Shown: one piece after another, positions 34,729 through 43,924 of the stretch
How the letters are laid out: the number at the start of each line of letters is the position of its first letter
Position numbering within the stretch: the stretch's first letter is position 1
NCBI RefSeq assembly: GCF_004923295.1
Contig: NZ_CP039636.1
Location: forward strand, 555,001 to 619,000
Direction of reading: 5' to 3'
Origin: Azospirillum sp. TSH100
GTDB lineage: Bacteria > Pseudomonadota > Alphaproteobacteria > Azospirillales > Azospirillaceae
DNA: 64,000 bases
Translations under genes and position numbers: made by a program
The notes under the pieces: generated by a model
What the model was told of the DNA's origin: nothing
The model's input: the letters and a program-made list of their open reading frames with translations, nothing else
Database searches by the model: none

Positions 34729-35127
34729 TTGACCAGTTCGGAAAAGGAGACGCAGACGCTTCTCACCGTCGAAGAGCAGGTGGGCGTCCGCAAACGCCGA
34801 CAGGTCACCGGGACCGTCCGCGCCAGCACCTTCAGCCATGAGCGGGAACAGGCGGTCGAAGCCGACCTGTCGATGGAAACACTGGAGGTCGAGCGGGTTC
34901 CCATCGGACGGTTCGTCGATGGCCCGATCCCCGACCGCCAGGACGGCGACACCACCGTCATCTCGGTGATCGAAGAGGTGGCGACGGTGGAGATTCGCCT
35001 GAAGCTGGTGGAGGAGGTCCGGATCACCCGCCGCACCGCGAGCCGCAAGATGACCGACACCGTCATGCTGCGCCGTCAGGAGGTCGTCATCGAACAGGAT
35101 CCGTCTTTGGACACCCCCGTGACCTGA
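34729..35127 (+). CDS. DUF2382-family protein, short form
   Basis: 132 residues, starting at TTG 34729 with GGGAGGATC ahead. The central part (LLTVEEQVGVRKRRQVTGTV, VERVPIGRFVD, VISVIEEVATVEIRLKLVEEV) and end (TDTVMLRRQEVVIEQ) follow the repeated beta-strand pattern of DUF2382 (YsnF/AvaK-type) proteins, which are stress-linked and of unknown mechanism. A second DUF2382 protein is encoded 55 bases downstream. They probably form one operon. Confidence 0.75.
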   Translation: MTSSEKETQTLLTVEEQVGVRKRRQVTGTVRASTFSHEREQAVEADLSMETLEVERVPIGRFVDGPIPDRQDGDTTVISVIEEVATVEIRLKLVEEVRITRRTASRKMTDTVMLRRQEVVIEQDPSLDTPVT

Positions 35128-35182
35128 GCGGCCTGACTTACCTCAAGAAATTGAAATACTTTAAATCCTACTGGAGACTATC

Positions 35183-35911
35183 ATGAGCACGATCATCGTT
35201 GGACTTTACAAGGAAAGCGGTTCCGCCAAGAAGGCCTTCCAGGCCTTGGTCGCGGCGGGCTGCCAGGAAGCGGACATCGAGACCTTCGGCGGCGCCGATA
35301 GCGCCGACAAGGCCGCCCAGGGCCTGCTGGGACACGGTTTCGACAAGGAACTGGCCGAGCAGTACGGTGCAGCCATCCGCCAGGGCCACACCCTGGTTGC
35401 GGCCGACATCGCCGACCAGGATGCCGACGCGGCGGAAGCCATCCTCGATGAAAACGGGTCCGTTGACCTGCCCGAGCCCCCTGCGGTGCGGAAGCCGGCC
35501 CAGAAGGCGGGCAATGGCGGCAGCGTCGAGCAGGAAATTCTCCAGTCGGTGAAGGAGGAGGTCGAGATCGGCAAGCGCCGGGTCGCCAAAGGCGGATTGA
35601 AAGCCGTGTCGGAGATCACGGAAACCCCAATTCAGGAGACCGTAACGCTGCGCGACGAGGCGGTGGGCGTGGAACATCGCAAGGTCGATCGGCCTCTCCG
35701 CCCCGACGAGGAGAAGGCTGCGTTCGGCGAGAAGACCGTCGAGCTGACGGCGACCTCCGAAACGCCGGAAATCACCAAGGAGGCCCGCGTGGTCGGCGAG
35801 GTCGTGTTGTCCAAGACCGCTTCCGAACAGGAAAAGACCGTGGGAACCGTCGCCCGACGCAGCGATGTCAAGGTGGAGCCTGCCGGAAACAAGCCCGGCA
35901 ACAAGCGCTGA
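35183..35911 (+). CDS. YsnF-like stress protein: general-stress domain plus DUF2382
   Basis: 242 residues; the ATG follows ACTGGAGACTATC. The N-terminal domain (about 1-95) resembles the YflT-type general-stress domain (STIIVGLYKESGSAKKAFQALVAAG, GHTLVAADIADQDADAAEAIL). The C-terminal part (about 110-225) is DUF2382 (EEVEIGKRRVAKGGLKAVSE, VTLRDEAVGVEHRKVDR, KTVELTATSETPEI). This architecture is typical of YsnF proteins thought to act under oxidative or desiccation stress. The sequence ends in a basic tail. A GC hairpin follows 23 bases after the stop. Confidence 0.8.
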   Translation: MSTIIVGLYKESGSAKKAFQALVAAGCQEADIETFGGADSADKAAQGLLGHGFDKELAEQYGAAIRQGHTLVAADIADQDADAAEAILDENGSVDLPEPPAVRKPAQKAGNGGSVEQEILQSVKEEVEIGKRRVAKGGLKAVSEITETPIQETVTLRDEAVGVEHRKVDRPLRPDEEKAAFGEKTVELTATSETPEITKEARVVGEVVLSKTASEQEKTVGTVARRSDVKVEPAGNKPGNKR

Positions 35912-35934
35912 TCTGAAGCGTGCACAACAGACGG

Positions 35935-35952
35935 GGCGGCCGTTCGGCCGCC
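35935..35952 (+). terminator. hairpin after the stress-protein operon
   Basis: GGCGGCC (35935-35941) and GGCCGCC (35946-35952) form a perfect 7-bp stem with a GTTC loop. There is no T run after it, so termination is probable but not certain. Confidence 0.5.
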
Positions 35953-36273
35953 TCCCGCCGCAGCGGATATAACCTACGGTGGAGCGATTGAGGATCCTTC
36001 GAAATAACTCACAGATTCAATTGTCGTTTATCGATGGATTTCTCTCAATAGAAACGCAAAAGCGATTTCGGAATGTCGAATTTCCACTTATGCATTTCGG
36101 GGATATCCCATTGTAGAAATCTTTGCGAACCCCACTTTAATTATTCCAAAGCCACCCCACGCCTGCTCAATTTTGCCGAGGATCGCAAATCCGAGGTGTT
36201 TCCTGGCGTGACTCGATCCGGATGGCATGGCTGCCGCCATTGCCGACAAACCGGTCCACATCGGAGACACTTT
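35953..36273. other. intergenic region, AT-rich
   Basis: No gene supported. An open frame in phase with the next gene runs back to 36073, but its codons are unlike a protein and a better start lies at 36274. Probably promoter and leader for the three-gene operon that follows. Confidence 0.4.
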
Positions 36274-36597
36274 ATGAATTCCCGGACAAGGCTGGCCTTC
36301 TTCATTCTTAAAACCCACGCCGGATGGATCGTCCGTGCGGACGGCTTTGTCTATCCGCCCTGCGCCGACCAGATCGATGCGCTCACCAAAGCCATTCGGG
36401 AAGCGCAAGCAGCGGAACGTCTCGGCTTCGCCAGCGTCGTGCTGGCGCAATCGGCGGCAGGGGAACCCTGCCATGTCCGCTGGTGCGGTGCCGGCAATGA
36501 CGGAGCGGCACAGGCGGTTATGGAGCCTCCATATCCGATAATTCCGGCCATGGCTGCCATCCTGACGCCGACATCCGTATCGGAGGAACGTCCATGA
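36274..36597 (+). CDS. unknown small protein, paralogue A of a coupled trio
   Basis: 107 residues; the ATG at 36274 follows GGAGACACTTT. The core, AGWIVRADGFVYPPCADQID, ALTKAIREAQAAERLG and SVVLAQSAAGEPCHVRW, is a compact beta-beta-alpha-beta fold. The same pattern recurs in the protein encoded at 36842, and both resemble DUF2188-like domains. The stop overlaps the next start (ATGA at 36594), so the three genes are translationally coupled. Function unknown. Confidence 0.65.
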   Translation: MNSRTRLAFFILKTHAGWIVRADGFVYPPCADQIDALTKAIREAQAAERLGFASVVLAQSAAGEPCHVRWCGAGNDGAAQAVMEPPYPIIPAMAAILTPTSVSEERP

Positions 36598-36845
36598 CCC
36601 CCCTTCTCCATTCCATCGAGGGGCGATGCCCCCGTGGCGCCGATGCGTTGCGTGAACAGCTGCGCTGGATGAATGCCGAGCGCCGCTGGCATCCAACTGT
36701 CTATGGCGCATCGCCGGACCAGTTTCCCCCCGCCTTTACACCACCGAGCCACGTCAGCCTGCCGCAGGGTGCCACGCTGACCCGCCTTACCAGAGCCTGT
36801 GCCGCGGGTGGTGCGGCCGCCATCAAGGAACGGATGATCTCATGA
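36594..36845 (+). CDS. unknown small protein, middle gene of a coupled trio
   Basis: 83 residues, soluble, rich in Pro, Arg and Ala (RCPRGADALREQLRWMNAER, SHVSLPQGATLTRLTRAC). No membrane span and no family recognised. ATGA overlaps at both ends (36594-36597 and 36842-36845) tie it to its neighbours, the best argument that it is a real gene. Confidence 0.55.
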   Translation: MTPLLHSIEGRCPRGADALREQLRWMNAERRWHPTVYGASPDQFPPAFTPPSHVSLPQGATLTRLTRACAAGGAAAIKERMIS

Positions 36846-37204
36846 GCCTATCAGCCCATTATACCGTGTCGTGCCGTACAGACGGGTGGTTCGTCGGGCT
36901 TGAGGGGGAACGCTACGGCCCCTTCCCCAACGGACAGGTGGGTGCCCTGATCGCCGCTGTACAGGCTGCCAACCACGCTGGCAAGGACGGCCACGATGCC
37001 CGCGTGCTGTTGCGTATGGCGGATGGCCGGACCGGCGCCGTCTGGATATTCGGCGTGGACAGCTACCCGTCGCCCTGGGTGGAGGAATTGCATCGGATTG
37101 CACAACTGCCGCGGCGCGAACGCGCACGTGCACCGATCCCGTCCATTCTTTCAACAGATCTGCAAGCCATGATTCCGGATTCTGCGGTTGCTGGCCGGGC
37201 GTGA
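36842..37204 (+). CDS. unknown small protein, paralogue B of a coupled trio
   Basis: 120 residues. The core DGWFVGLEGERYGPFPNGQV, GALIAAVQAANHAGKDGHDA and RVLLRMADGRTGAVWIFG aligns with that of the 107-residue protein two genes upstream (shared W-V/I-V...G, QxxAL...AxxxA and a final W-x-x-G), so the two are paralogues. The tail (residues 85-120) is basic then polar. DUF2188-like domain; function unknown. Last gene of the trio; no terminator seen. Confidence 0.65.
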   Translation: MSLSAHYTVSCRTDGWFVGLEGERYGPFPNGQVGALIAAVQAANHAGKDGHDARVLLRMADGRTGAVWIFGVDSYPSPWVEELHRIAQLPRRERARAPIPSILSTDLQAMIPDSAVAGRA

Positions 37205-37356
37205 CCGGGCCGGCCAGGATTTTCCTTGTTTGTTCAGGCACGAATTTCAGAATTTCCCCTTATTAGAAAATAAAAAATCTCTAAATAGTGGGTCGCAATT
37301 CCAATATTTTGAGCGCAAGACTGCCAGATTATTTTCGAAAGCCGGAGTCTCTGGTG

Positions 37357-38004
37357 ATGTCTCTTGTTTCCATATCCATGATAGACGCGAACAATCTGTT
37401 TCGCCATGGGTTGAAAGCCATGTTCTTGGAGCAGGGCTTTCACATCGCCAAAGAGACCTCGTCTCTCAAGGCGGCGCTCCAGATCGTCCAGGAGGGCGAC
37501 GCATCACAGGTCATTTTGATCGATCCCGTCGGCATCGGCGACTTCACGGATCTTGTCCGGGCACTGAAGGTGGCCTGTCCGGACACGCATGTGGTGGTGC
37601 TTACCAGCACGCTGGACGCGGAAATCATGACGAAGGCCATCCAGGCCGGTGCGGACGGGTTCTTGATGAAGGACATGTCCATGGAGGCGCTGGCGCAGTC
37701 GTTGCGGCTTGTCATGATTGGCGAAACGGTCTTCCCCAGCGCCTTGGCCGCACTGCTGATCGGCAGTCGCCTGAACGGCGCCGCCGATCTGGCGGTACCG
37801 CACAAAAGTGTTTCCAAGCGCGAGGCGCAGGTCCTGCGCTGCCTGCAGAGTGGCAGCTCCAACAAGACGATCGCCAACCATCTCCGGATCACCGAGGCGA
37901 CCGTCAAGATCCACCTCAAGAGTTTGCTGCGCAAGATCGACGTCTCGAACCGCACGCAGGCCGCCCTCTGGGGTCGCAACAACGGCTTTGCGGATGCAGA
38001 GTGA
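37357..38004 (+). CDS. NarL/FixJ-type response regulator
   Basis: 215 residues from the ATG at 37357. An N-terminal receiver domain (about 1-120) has its phospho-acceptor Asp in VILIDPVG, TS in VVLTST and Lys in FLMKDMS. The acidic pocket is reduced to one Asp (MIDANNLFRHGL instead of the usual paired acids). A LuxR-type helix-turn-helix follows (about 150-205: KREAQVLRCLQSGSSNKTIA, ATVKIHLKSLLRKI). It should bind DNA in response to a kinase; the large CheB-CheR hybrid kinase encoded next downstream, after 589 bases, is a candidate partner. Targets unknown. Confidence 0.85.
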   Translation: MSLVSISMIDANNLFRHGLKAMFLEQGFHIAKETSSLKAALQIVQEGDASQVILIDPVGIGDFTDLVRALKVACPDTHVVVLTSTLDAEIMTKAIQAGADGFLMKDMSMEALAQSLRLVMIGETVFPSALAALLIGSRLNGAADLAVPHKSVSKREAQVLRCLQSGSSNKTIANHLRITEATVKIHLKSLLRKIDVSNRTQAALWGRNNGFADAE

Positions 38005-38593
38005 CCTGGCTTTCTCCGACGGCATGATGGGATGGGTGCCTTGCCGGCCATCGACGGACGCGTGAGGCCGGCGACGTGACACTCACCGCAAGGGACTTGA
38101 CGTCCTCCAGCCCATTGCGAAGCGGTTGACCGCAACCGGACAGATCAGCCGGTTATCCCGTTGGTCCAGGCACAGGTTCTGCCAACCTGTTGTTATAGAA
38201 GGTGAGGCTGAGCCGCATATTCGTTGGATTGCGTCGATGCGCAGTCAATATTTTTCCCGTTCCGAGTAGCGTTTCTGTGCAGGATAACACATATATCTTT
38301 TGCATAATTCAACGCCGATCAAAAATATTGAAGTTATATTAATTATTGATTGACATATTGCAACTTGCGCACTAGCTTTATGGTTATTGTTCGATGGGCC
38401 TGAAACTACCGCGGATTTGTTGGTGCAATTGTTTTAATTTCTTGTCTATTTGAGATCATGCATAAATTCATCAGTGCTCTAATTGTTTAGTATCTGTACG
38501 TTAACTCCATGCTCTCCTTCCATGAAACCCGGCGGGGCGAGGCTTGGCTAAAAGTTTCGCTGGCTGGGATCATCGTATTGGGAGGAGGCGATC
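38005..38593. other. long AT-rich intergenic region upstream of the giant kinase gene
   Basis: 589 bases without a supported gene. 38240-38500 is strongly AT-rich against its surroundings. It contains a good promoter match (38350-38378) and leaves a leader of about 210 bases before the kinase start. I see no stable long hairpin or RNA family; a small RNA or a nucleoid-protein site is possible but unsupported. Confidence 0.45.
38350..38378 (+). promoter_or_regulatory. candidate sigma-70 promoter of the giant kinase gene
   Basis: TTGACA (38350-38355), a 17-base spacer and TAGCTT (38373-38378) lie in an AT-rich stretch about 215 bases before the kinase start. The -35 is a perfect match; the -10 is moderate. 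Confidence 0.35.
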
Positions 38594-41500
38594 ATGATGT
38601 CGGCGGATGAAGGCACGGATCGTCATTGTCAGGACATTCCCCGTATGGATCAGGATGAACAGCAGCGCATACGGCCCGGCCCTTTGGCGATCGTCGGTAT
38701 CGGTGCCTCGGCAGGTGGCCTCAAAGCCATCACGGCCCTGCTCAGAGCGATACCGGCTGACAGCGGCTTGACCTTTGTGGTGATTCAGCACCGGATTCCG
38801 AACAATGAACGATTGCTTGCCGACCTGTTGAAAAATGTGACGGTGCTGTCGGTCCATACGGCTCATGACGGGATTCCGCTGGAGGCCGATCACATCTATA
38901 TCGCTCCGGCGGGTCGGTTGCCGACCATGGAGGCCGGCCAACTGCGCATCCGAGAATCGCAGCAGTCTGTCGACGCGACCCTGCCCATCGACATCTTCTT
39001 CCGCACACTGGCGACCGACCAGCAGGAGAAGGCGATCTGCGTCGTGCTGTCCGGTACCGGCGCCGACGGCACCAATGGACTGCGTTCGATCAAGGAATGC
39101 GGTGGACTTGTGGTCGTACAGGATCCGACGACCGCCGACTTCGACGACATGCCGGGCAGCGCCATCGCCACCGGCATGGCCGACTATATCCTGCCGCCGG
39201 AGCGCATGCCTGGCGCCATCGTCGATTTCGTTCACCAACCCTATATCGGGCCGGCAACGGTTCAGAAGACTGATGCGCCGGACGGCGCACTGGACGGCAT
39301 CCTCGATCTGCTGAGTGCACACACCAAGCGCGATCACAAGGCTTACAAGCCGCGGTCGCTGACCCGCCGCATCGAGCGGCGGATGGGGATCCACCATATC
39401 GCCGATATGACGGAATACCGGGCCTTTCTGGGCACCCACCCGGCCGAAATCGAACTGCTGTCCCGCGACATCCTGATCAGCGTGACGCGCTTTTTCCGCG
39501 ATGGTCCGGCGTTCGACATCCTGGCCGGAGAATACATCGTCCCGCTGGTGCGGAACCAGCCGGCGGGCAAGCCGATCCGCGTCTGGGTCCCAGCCTGCGC
39601 CACGGGGGAAGAGGCTTACTCCATCGCAATCCTGTTGATGGAGGCCTGCACACGGTGCGGCGTATCCCCCGGCTTCCGGGTCTTCGCAACCGACGTGGAC
39701 AATCGGGCGCTGACCGTCGCCCGCACCGGTCTGTATCCCGAAACCATCACGGTCGACGTGTCGGTCGAACGGCTCGCCCGCTTCTTCACCAAGGCCGAGG
39801 ACGGCTACAAGGTCGCCAAGCCATTGCGCGATGTGGTTTCCTTCTCCCAGCACGATCTGCTCAGCGATCCGCCTTTTTCCAAGCTCGACCTGATCAGTTG
39901 CCGCAACATGCTGATCTATATCGAGCCGGACGTGCAGAAGGCCATCTTCGCCCTGTTCCATTTCGCCTTGTTGGATAATGGCGGCCTGTTCCTCGGGACA
40001 GCGGAGAACCTTGACACGCTCTCCGACCTGTTCGCACCTCTTTCAAAAAAATGGCGCCTCTACCGGAAGATCGGTACGACGCGCAGCAGTGCGATGGCGG
40101 TCCCGCTGACGGGCGGACGGTCTGCGGTCCCGGTACCGGCACTGCCAACCCCTTTGCGCGGCACCAGCCCGGCGGACATCATCCGACAGGCCCTGCTGCT
40201 TGAATACGCGCCGGCGGCAGTTCTGATCGACGGGCTGCATCGCATCCAGTATCTCTTCGGTCCGACCGGCGATTTCCTCGACCTGCCGACGGGAGAACCG
40301 CCCTGGGATCTGACGGCGATGGCACGCGGGGAATTGCGCCTGCAACTCCGCCGCGCCGTCGCACAGGCGCTCGCCGTGCATGGCCGGGTTCAAATCTCCG
40401 GAATTCGGCACAAGCGTCACGGTGTTGTGGTGCCGGTGACCGTTCTGGTCATCCCGGTGCGTTTCCCACGGACCGGCAGCGACTTGCTTCTGGTGACATT
40501 CACGGCGGACCACGCTGTACCAAGCACGCCGGTCGCCGAGACCGCGCCGCTGCCGATGGAAATTGACGGAGTCGAACAGCTCGAAAACGAACTGCGCATG
40601 ACCCGTGAGGAGTTGAACGACACCATCGAAGAACTCAGCGCCACCAGCGAGGCGCTGCGGGTCGCCAACGAGGAGATCCTGTCGATCGGGGAGGAGTCCC
40701 AGTCGACCACGGAGGAACTGGAGACATCCAAGGAAGAGCTGCAATCCCTCAACGAGGAACTCAGCACGCTGAACTCCCAGCTGCATGAAAAGGTCGACGA
40801 GCTGGAGGCGACCACCAACGATCTGGGCAATCTGCTGAGCAGCACCGACATCGCCACGGTCTTCCTGTCGTCAGACCTGCGGATCAAGCGTTTCACGCCG
40901 TCGGCGACCCGGCTGTTCGCTCTGCTGCCGCAGGACGCCGGCCGCCTGATCACCGACATCGCCCGACATTTCTCCGATCCTTGCCTGCTCCCCGACATCC
41001 GGTCGGTGCTGTCATCCCTGATGCCGTCGGAACGCGAAGTGTCGACGGACGACGATGCGACCTTCCTTCGCCGCATCCAGCCCTACCGGACGCAGCAAGG
41101 CCGGGGGGAGGGGGTCGTGATCACCTTCAGCGACGTGACGCCGCTGAAGCGCACCAGCCTGGCCATGGCTCTGCAGGCCCGCCAGTACAAGCTGATCGCC
41201 GATCTCGGGCGCAAGGACCTCATCGGAGCGGAGGGCTCGGAGACACTGACGGAAGCGGCCCGTCTGATTGCCGAAGGGCTGGGTGCGGACGGCGTCGCCA
41301 TCCTCGGTCCCAGCGAGGATCCATCGGGCCGGCGCACCGGGGACGCTGACGATCTGGTCCTGCTCGGCAGTGCCGGCCTCTCCGTTCCACAGGAGCCTGC
41401 CGTCCAGATCCCCAGCGACATGTCGACACTGGTCGGACGGGTGTTCCGGTCCCGGCAGCCGTCGATCGTCGAGGATTTCGCCACCGATCAACGTGTCCGC

Positions 41501-43228
41501 TCCTCCATGGCGCTGTCGGGCAGCAACTTCGTCAGCGGTCTGTCGGTTCCCTTCGGCGCCGCCGCACGCGGACCATCCATTCTCGCGGTTCTGAGCCGCA
41601 AGGCCGGACGGTTCAACGATGCCGACCTGGAATTCGTCCAGGCCATCGCCAGCGTGCTGGGGCTGGTCATCGAACGGGCGGGGGTGCTGCGCACGGCGCG
41701 GGCTGAGCGCGATTTCGCCCAGGCCATCGTCGACACGGTCCGCGAACCGCTGCTGGTGCTGGACGAGATGCTGCGGGTGGTCGGCGCGAGTGCGGCCTTT
41801 CACCAATCCTTCGCCACCACGCCGGACGGCGTGCTCGGCATTCAACTGGCCGAGACGGCCGGCGGTCTGCTGGCCGATCCCGAACTGCGCCGGGCACTGG
41901 AACGGATCGTACCCGATGGCACGGTCATCGATGCGCTGGAACTGACCATCGGTCAGGGTGTCGGCGACCAAGGCGCCGAGGGACGCCGCACCCTGCTGCT
42001 GAACGCCCGCCGGCTCAATCAGGCGGGAGGGCTGATCCTGTTGGCGATGGAAGACGTCACAGAGCAGGTGCGCGTGCGAGAAGCCCTCGCCGCCGCCAAG
42101 GCTGCCGCCGAACTGGCAAGCGCCAGCAAAACCCGATTTCTTGCCGCTGCCAGCCACGACCTGCGTCAACCGGTCCAGGCCCTGCTGATGTTCCATCATC
42201 TGGTGGCGATGCAACCGCAGGGCGAGGCGGCGGCAAAGCTGCTGGTCAGCATGGGCAACGCACTGGGCGCCATGACCGCCATGCTCGACGACATCCTGGA
42301 TGTGTCGCGCCTCGACGCCGGCATCATCCATGTGACGCTCCGGTCATGTCCGGTCCAGACGGTGATCGATTCGCTGTGCGCCGAGTTATCGCCGTTGGCC
42401 GAGGCTGCCGAACTGACATTGCACAGCGTTCGGACCAGCCTGTCGGTGCGGAGCGATCCCAAGCTGCTGGAGCGCATCCTGCGGAACTTCATTGCCAACG
42501 CGATCAAATACACCGACCAGGGTCGTATCCTGGTGGGTTGCCGCCGTGCCGGGCCGAACCTGCGCATCCAGGTTTGGGACACCGGACGCGGCATTCCGCC
42601 GAACCAGTTGGCGTCGATCTTCGAGGAGTTCCATCAGGTCGACAATCCGGAGCGTGACCGGCGGCAGGGGCTGGGGCTGGGACTCTCCATCGTGGATCGC
42701 CTCGCCGCGCTGCTCCATCACCCGATACGGGTCAAATCGGCGCCAGGGCGGGGATCGGTGTTCGAAATCCTGGTTCCGTTGGCCAGTCCGGACGATTCCC
42801 TTCCGAAGGACGAGGAGATAGCCGTATCCGACGGCGGCAACGGCGAGCGGGTGGTGGTGATCGACGACGATCCGACCGTTCTCGACGGGGTCGCCGCCTT
42901 CCTCCATGAATTGGGCTACGATGTGGTGGCTGCATCCGATGGCGACACGGCGGTGGAGCGGTTGGGGAACGGGGTACCGGATTTGGTCATCGCCGATTTC
43001 CGGCTGAAGGGCACAGAAACCGGATCGGCGGCAATCCGCCGGCTGGAGCGGCATTTCGCCGCCCGGCTGCCCGGAATCCTTCTGACCGGAGACACCTCGC
43101 CCGCGCGCATCCGGGAGGCGAGCGCCAGCGGCTTCCTGTTGCTGCACAAGCCACTGAGCCCGGAGCCTTTGCTGACTGCCATACGACACGCCCTGACGGA
43201 CCGGTCCGTGGAGTCGGGAACCGCTTGA
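38594..43228 (+). CDS. CheB-CheR-PAS-GAF hybrid histidine kinase with receiver
   Basis: 1544 residues. Order: CheB (about 30-215; Ser in GIGASAGG, His in VIQHRIPNN, Asp in GTGADGTNG), CheR (about 235-495; RRIERRMG, WVPACATGEEAYS, FATDVDNRAL, DLISCRNMLIY), PAS-like part, coiled coil (about 655-740), PAS (about 745-855), GAF (about 875-1030), PAS (about 1035-1155), HisKA with AAASHDLRQPVQALLMF (about 1175), ATPase (LLERILRNFIANAIKYTD, GRGIPPNQL, GLGLGLSIVDRL) and a C-terminal receiver (VVVIDDDPTVLDG, VIADFRLKG, LLHKPLSPE). All catalytic residues I can check are present. There are no membrane spans, so a cytosolic multi-input sensor is likely. Confidence 0.92.
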   Translation: MMSADEGTDRHCQDIPRMDQDEQQRIRPGPLAIVGIGASAGGLKAITALLRAIPADSGLTFVVIQHRIPNNERLLADLLKNVTVLSVHTAHDGIPLEADHIYIAPAGRLPTMEAGQLRIRESQQSVDATLPIDIFFRTLATDQQEKAICVVLSGTGADGTNGLRSIKECGGLVVVQDPTTADFDDMPGSAIATGMADYILPPERMPGAIVDFVHQPYIGPATVQKTDAPDGALDGILDLLSAHTKRDHKAYKPRSLTRRIERRMGIHHIADMTEYRAFLGTHPAEIELLSRDILISVTRFFRDGPAFDILAGEYIVPLVRNQPAGKPIRVWVPACATGEEAYSIAILLMEACTRCGVSPGFRVFATDVDNRALTVARTGLYPETITVDVSVERLARFFTKAEDGYKVAKPLRDVVSFSQHDLLSDPPFSKLDLISCRNMLIYIEPDVQKAIFALFHFALLDNGGLFLGTAENLDTLSDLFAPLSKKWRLYRKIGTTRSSAMAVPLTGGRSAVPVPALPTPLRGTSPADIIRQALLLEYAPAAVLIDGLHRIQYLFGPTGDFLDLPTGEPPWDLTAMARGELRLQLRRAVAQALAVHGRVQISGIRHKRHGVVVPVTVLVIPVRFPRTGSDLLLVTFTADHAVPSTPVAETAPLPMEIDGVEQLENELRMTREELNDTIEELSATSEALRVANEEILSIGEESQSTTEELETSKEELQSLNEELSTLNSQLHEKVDELEATTNDLGNLLSSTDIATVFLSSDLRIKRFTPSATRLFALLPQDAGRLITDIARHFSDPCLLPDIRSVLSSLMPSEREVSTDDDATFLRRIQPYRTQQGRGEGVVITFSDVTPLKRTSLAMALQARQYKLIADLGRKDLIGAEGSETLTEAARLIAEGLGADGVAILGPSEDPSGRRTGDADDLVLLGSAGLSVPQEPAVQIPSDMSTLVGRVFRSRQPSIVEDFATDQRVRSSMALSGSNFVSGLSVPFGAAARGPSILAVLSRKAGRFNDADLEFVQAIASVLGLVIERAGVLRTARAERDFAQAIVDTVREPLLVLDEMLRVVGASAAFHQSFATTPDGVLGIQLAETAGGLLADPELRRALERIVPDGTVIDALELTIGQGVGDQGAEGRRTLLLNARRLNQAGGLILLAMEDVTEQVRVREALAAAKAAAELASASKTRFLAAASHDLRQPVQALLMFHHLVAMQPQGEAAAKLLVSMGNALGAMTAMLDDILDVSRLDAGIIHVTLRSCPVQTVIDSLCAELSPLAEAAELTLHSVRTSLSVRSDPKLLERILRNFIANAIKYTDQGRILVGCRRAGPNLRIQVWDTGRGIPPNQLASIFEEFHQVDNPERDRRQGLGLGLSIVDRLAALLHHPIRVKSAPGRGSVFEILVPLASPDDSLPKDEEIAVSDGGNGERVVVIDDDPTVLDGVAAFLHELGYDVVAASDGDTAVERLGNGVPDLVIADFRLKGTETGSAAIRRLERHFAARLPGILLTGDTSPARIREASASGFLLLHKPLSPEPLLTAIRHALTDRSVESGTA

Positions 43229-43441
43229 TGATCCTCTACCCGGATCCTCTGCCAAGGCTGGTCAAGCAACTCAGGGTTCCACCTCATCCGTCCAGATCTG
43301 GAACCCTGCCAACTGAACACCTCGATAAACCACCTCTGCACGCGCGTTGAGGGCAGCGAAAGACCCGCGCTCGTGGAAAAGAAGCGTTCTTTGGAGACTG
43401 AAATCCCGATTTAGCCCAAAAAATGGCGGAAATATGCGGCG

Positions 43442-43740
43442 CTATCGGTGATATACGTGCGTAGTTCGCTTCTCAAGCCAGATCAGACGTCGGAAATTGT
43501 ACGCGAGGTTGGCGATCCAGAACTCCACCATTGCGCGAGCGAGGCCGATGGTGCAGCCCCGGTGTCGGCCGCCCCTTCGGCTTTTCGGAAATGCACCGTG
43601 CTGCGGCGTCCCGCCTCCGCGATAGCCGCTTTGTTGGCTTCTGAACGGTAGGCGCTGTCCGCCCACACCCGGCTGTCGATGTTGATGTGCGACTTGTAGC
43701 CTACGAGCCGGCGCAGGACGTCCCTGGACACGCTGAGCGC
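43442..43740 (-). pseudogene. IS5-family transposase, C-terminal relic
   Basis: The minus strand encodes VGYKSHINIDSRVWADSAYRS, NKAAIAEAGRRSTVHFRKAEG and, in another frame, TIGLARAMVEFWIANLAYNF and RRLIWLEK before a stop at 43442. These are the last segments of IS5-type transposases, but the part between KSHINIDSR and VWADSAYRS is deleted and the frame is broken. Inactive. Confidence 0.75.
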
Positions 43741-43924
43741 CGGTCCCTCGATGACTGGCTGGCTGCCGCCCGCCGGAACGTCGCTGGAAGGCTTCGCGTC
43801 CGGGCTTCGGAGGACTTGGCGGCCGTACGGGCGCAGCATAATCGACTGAGCTGACCTGAATATCGGGGACAGCTCAGCGGTCGTCTTCAAAATTTATAGG
43901 CGATGCATCGCTCGACTGACGGCA

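Noticed and set aside
30721..35182. General-stress sigma-factor promoters ahead of the stress genes
   Set aside because: I searched by eye for GGAAC with a CGTT about 17 bases on and found no convincing match upstream of these genes.
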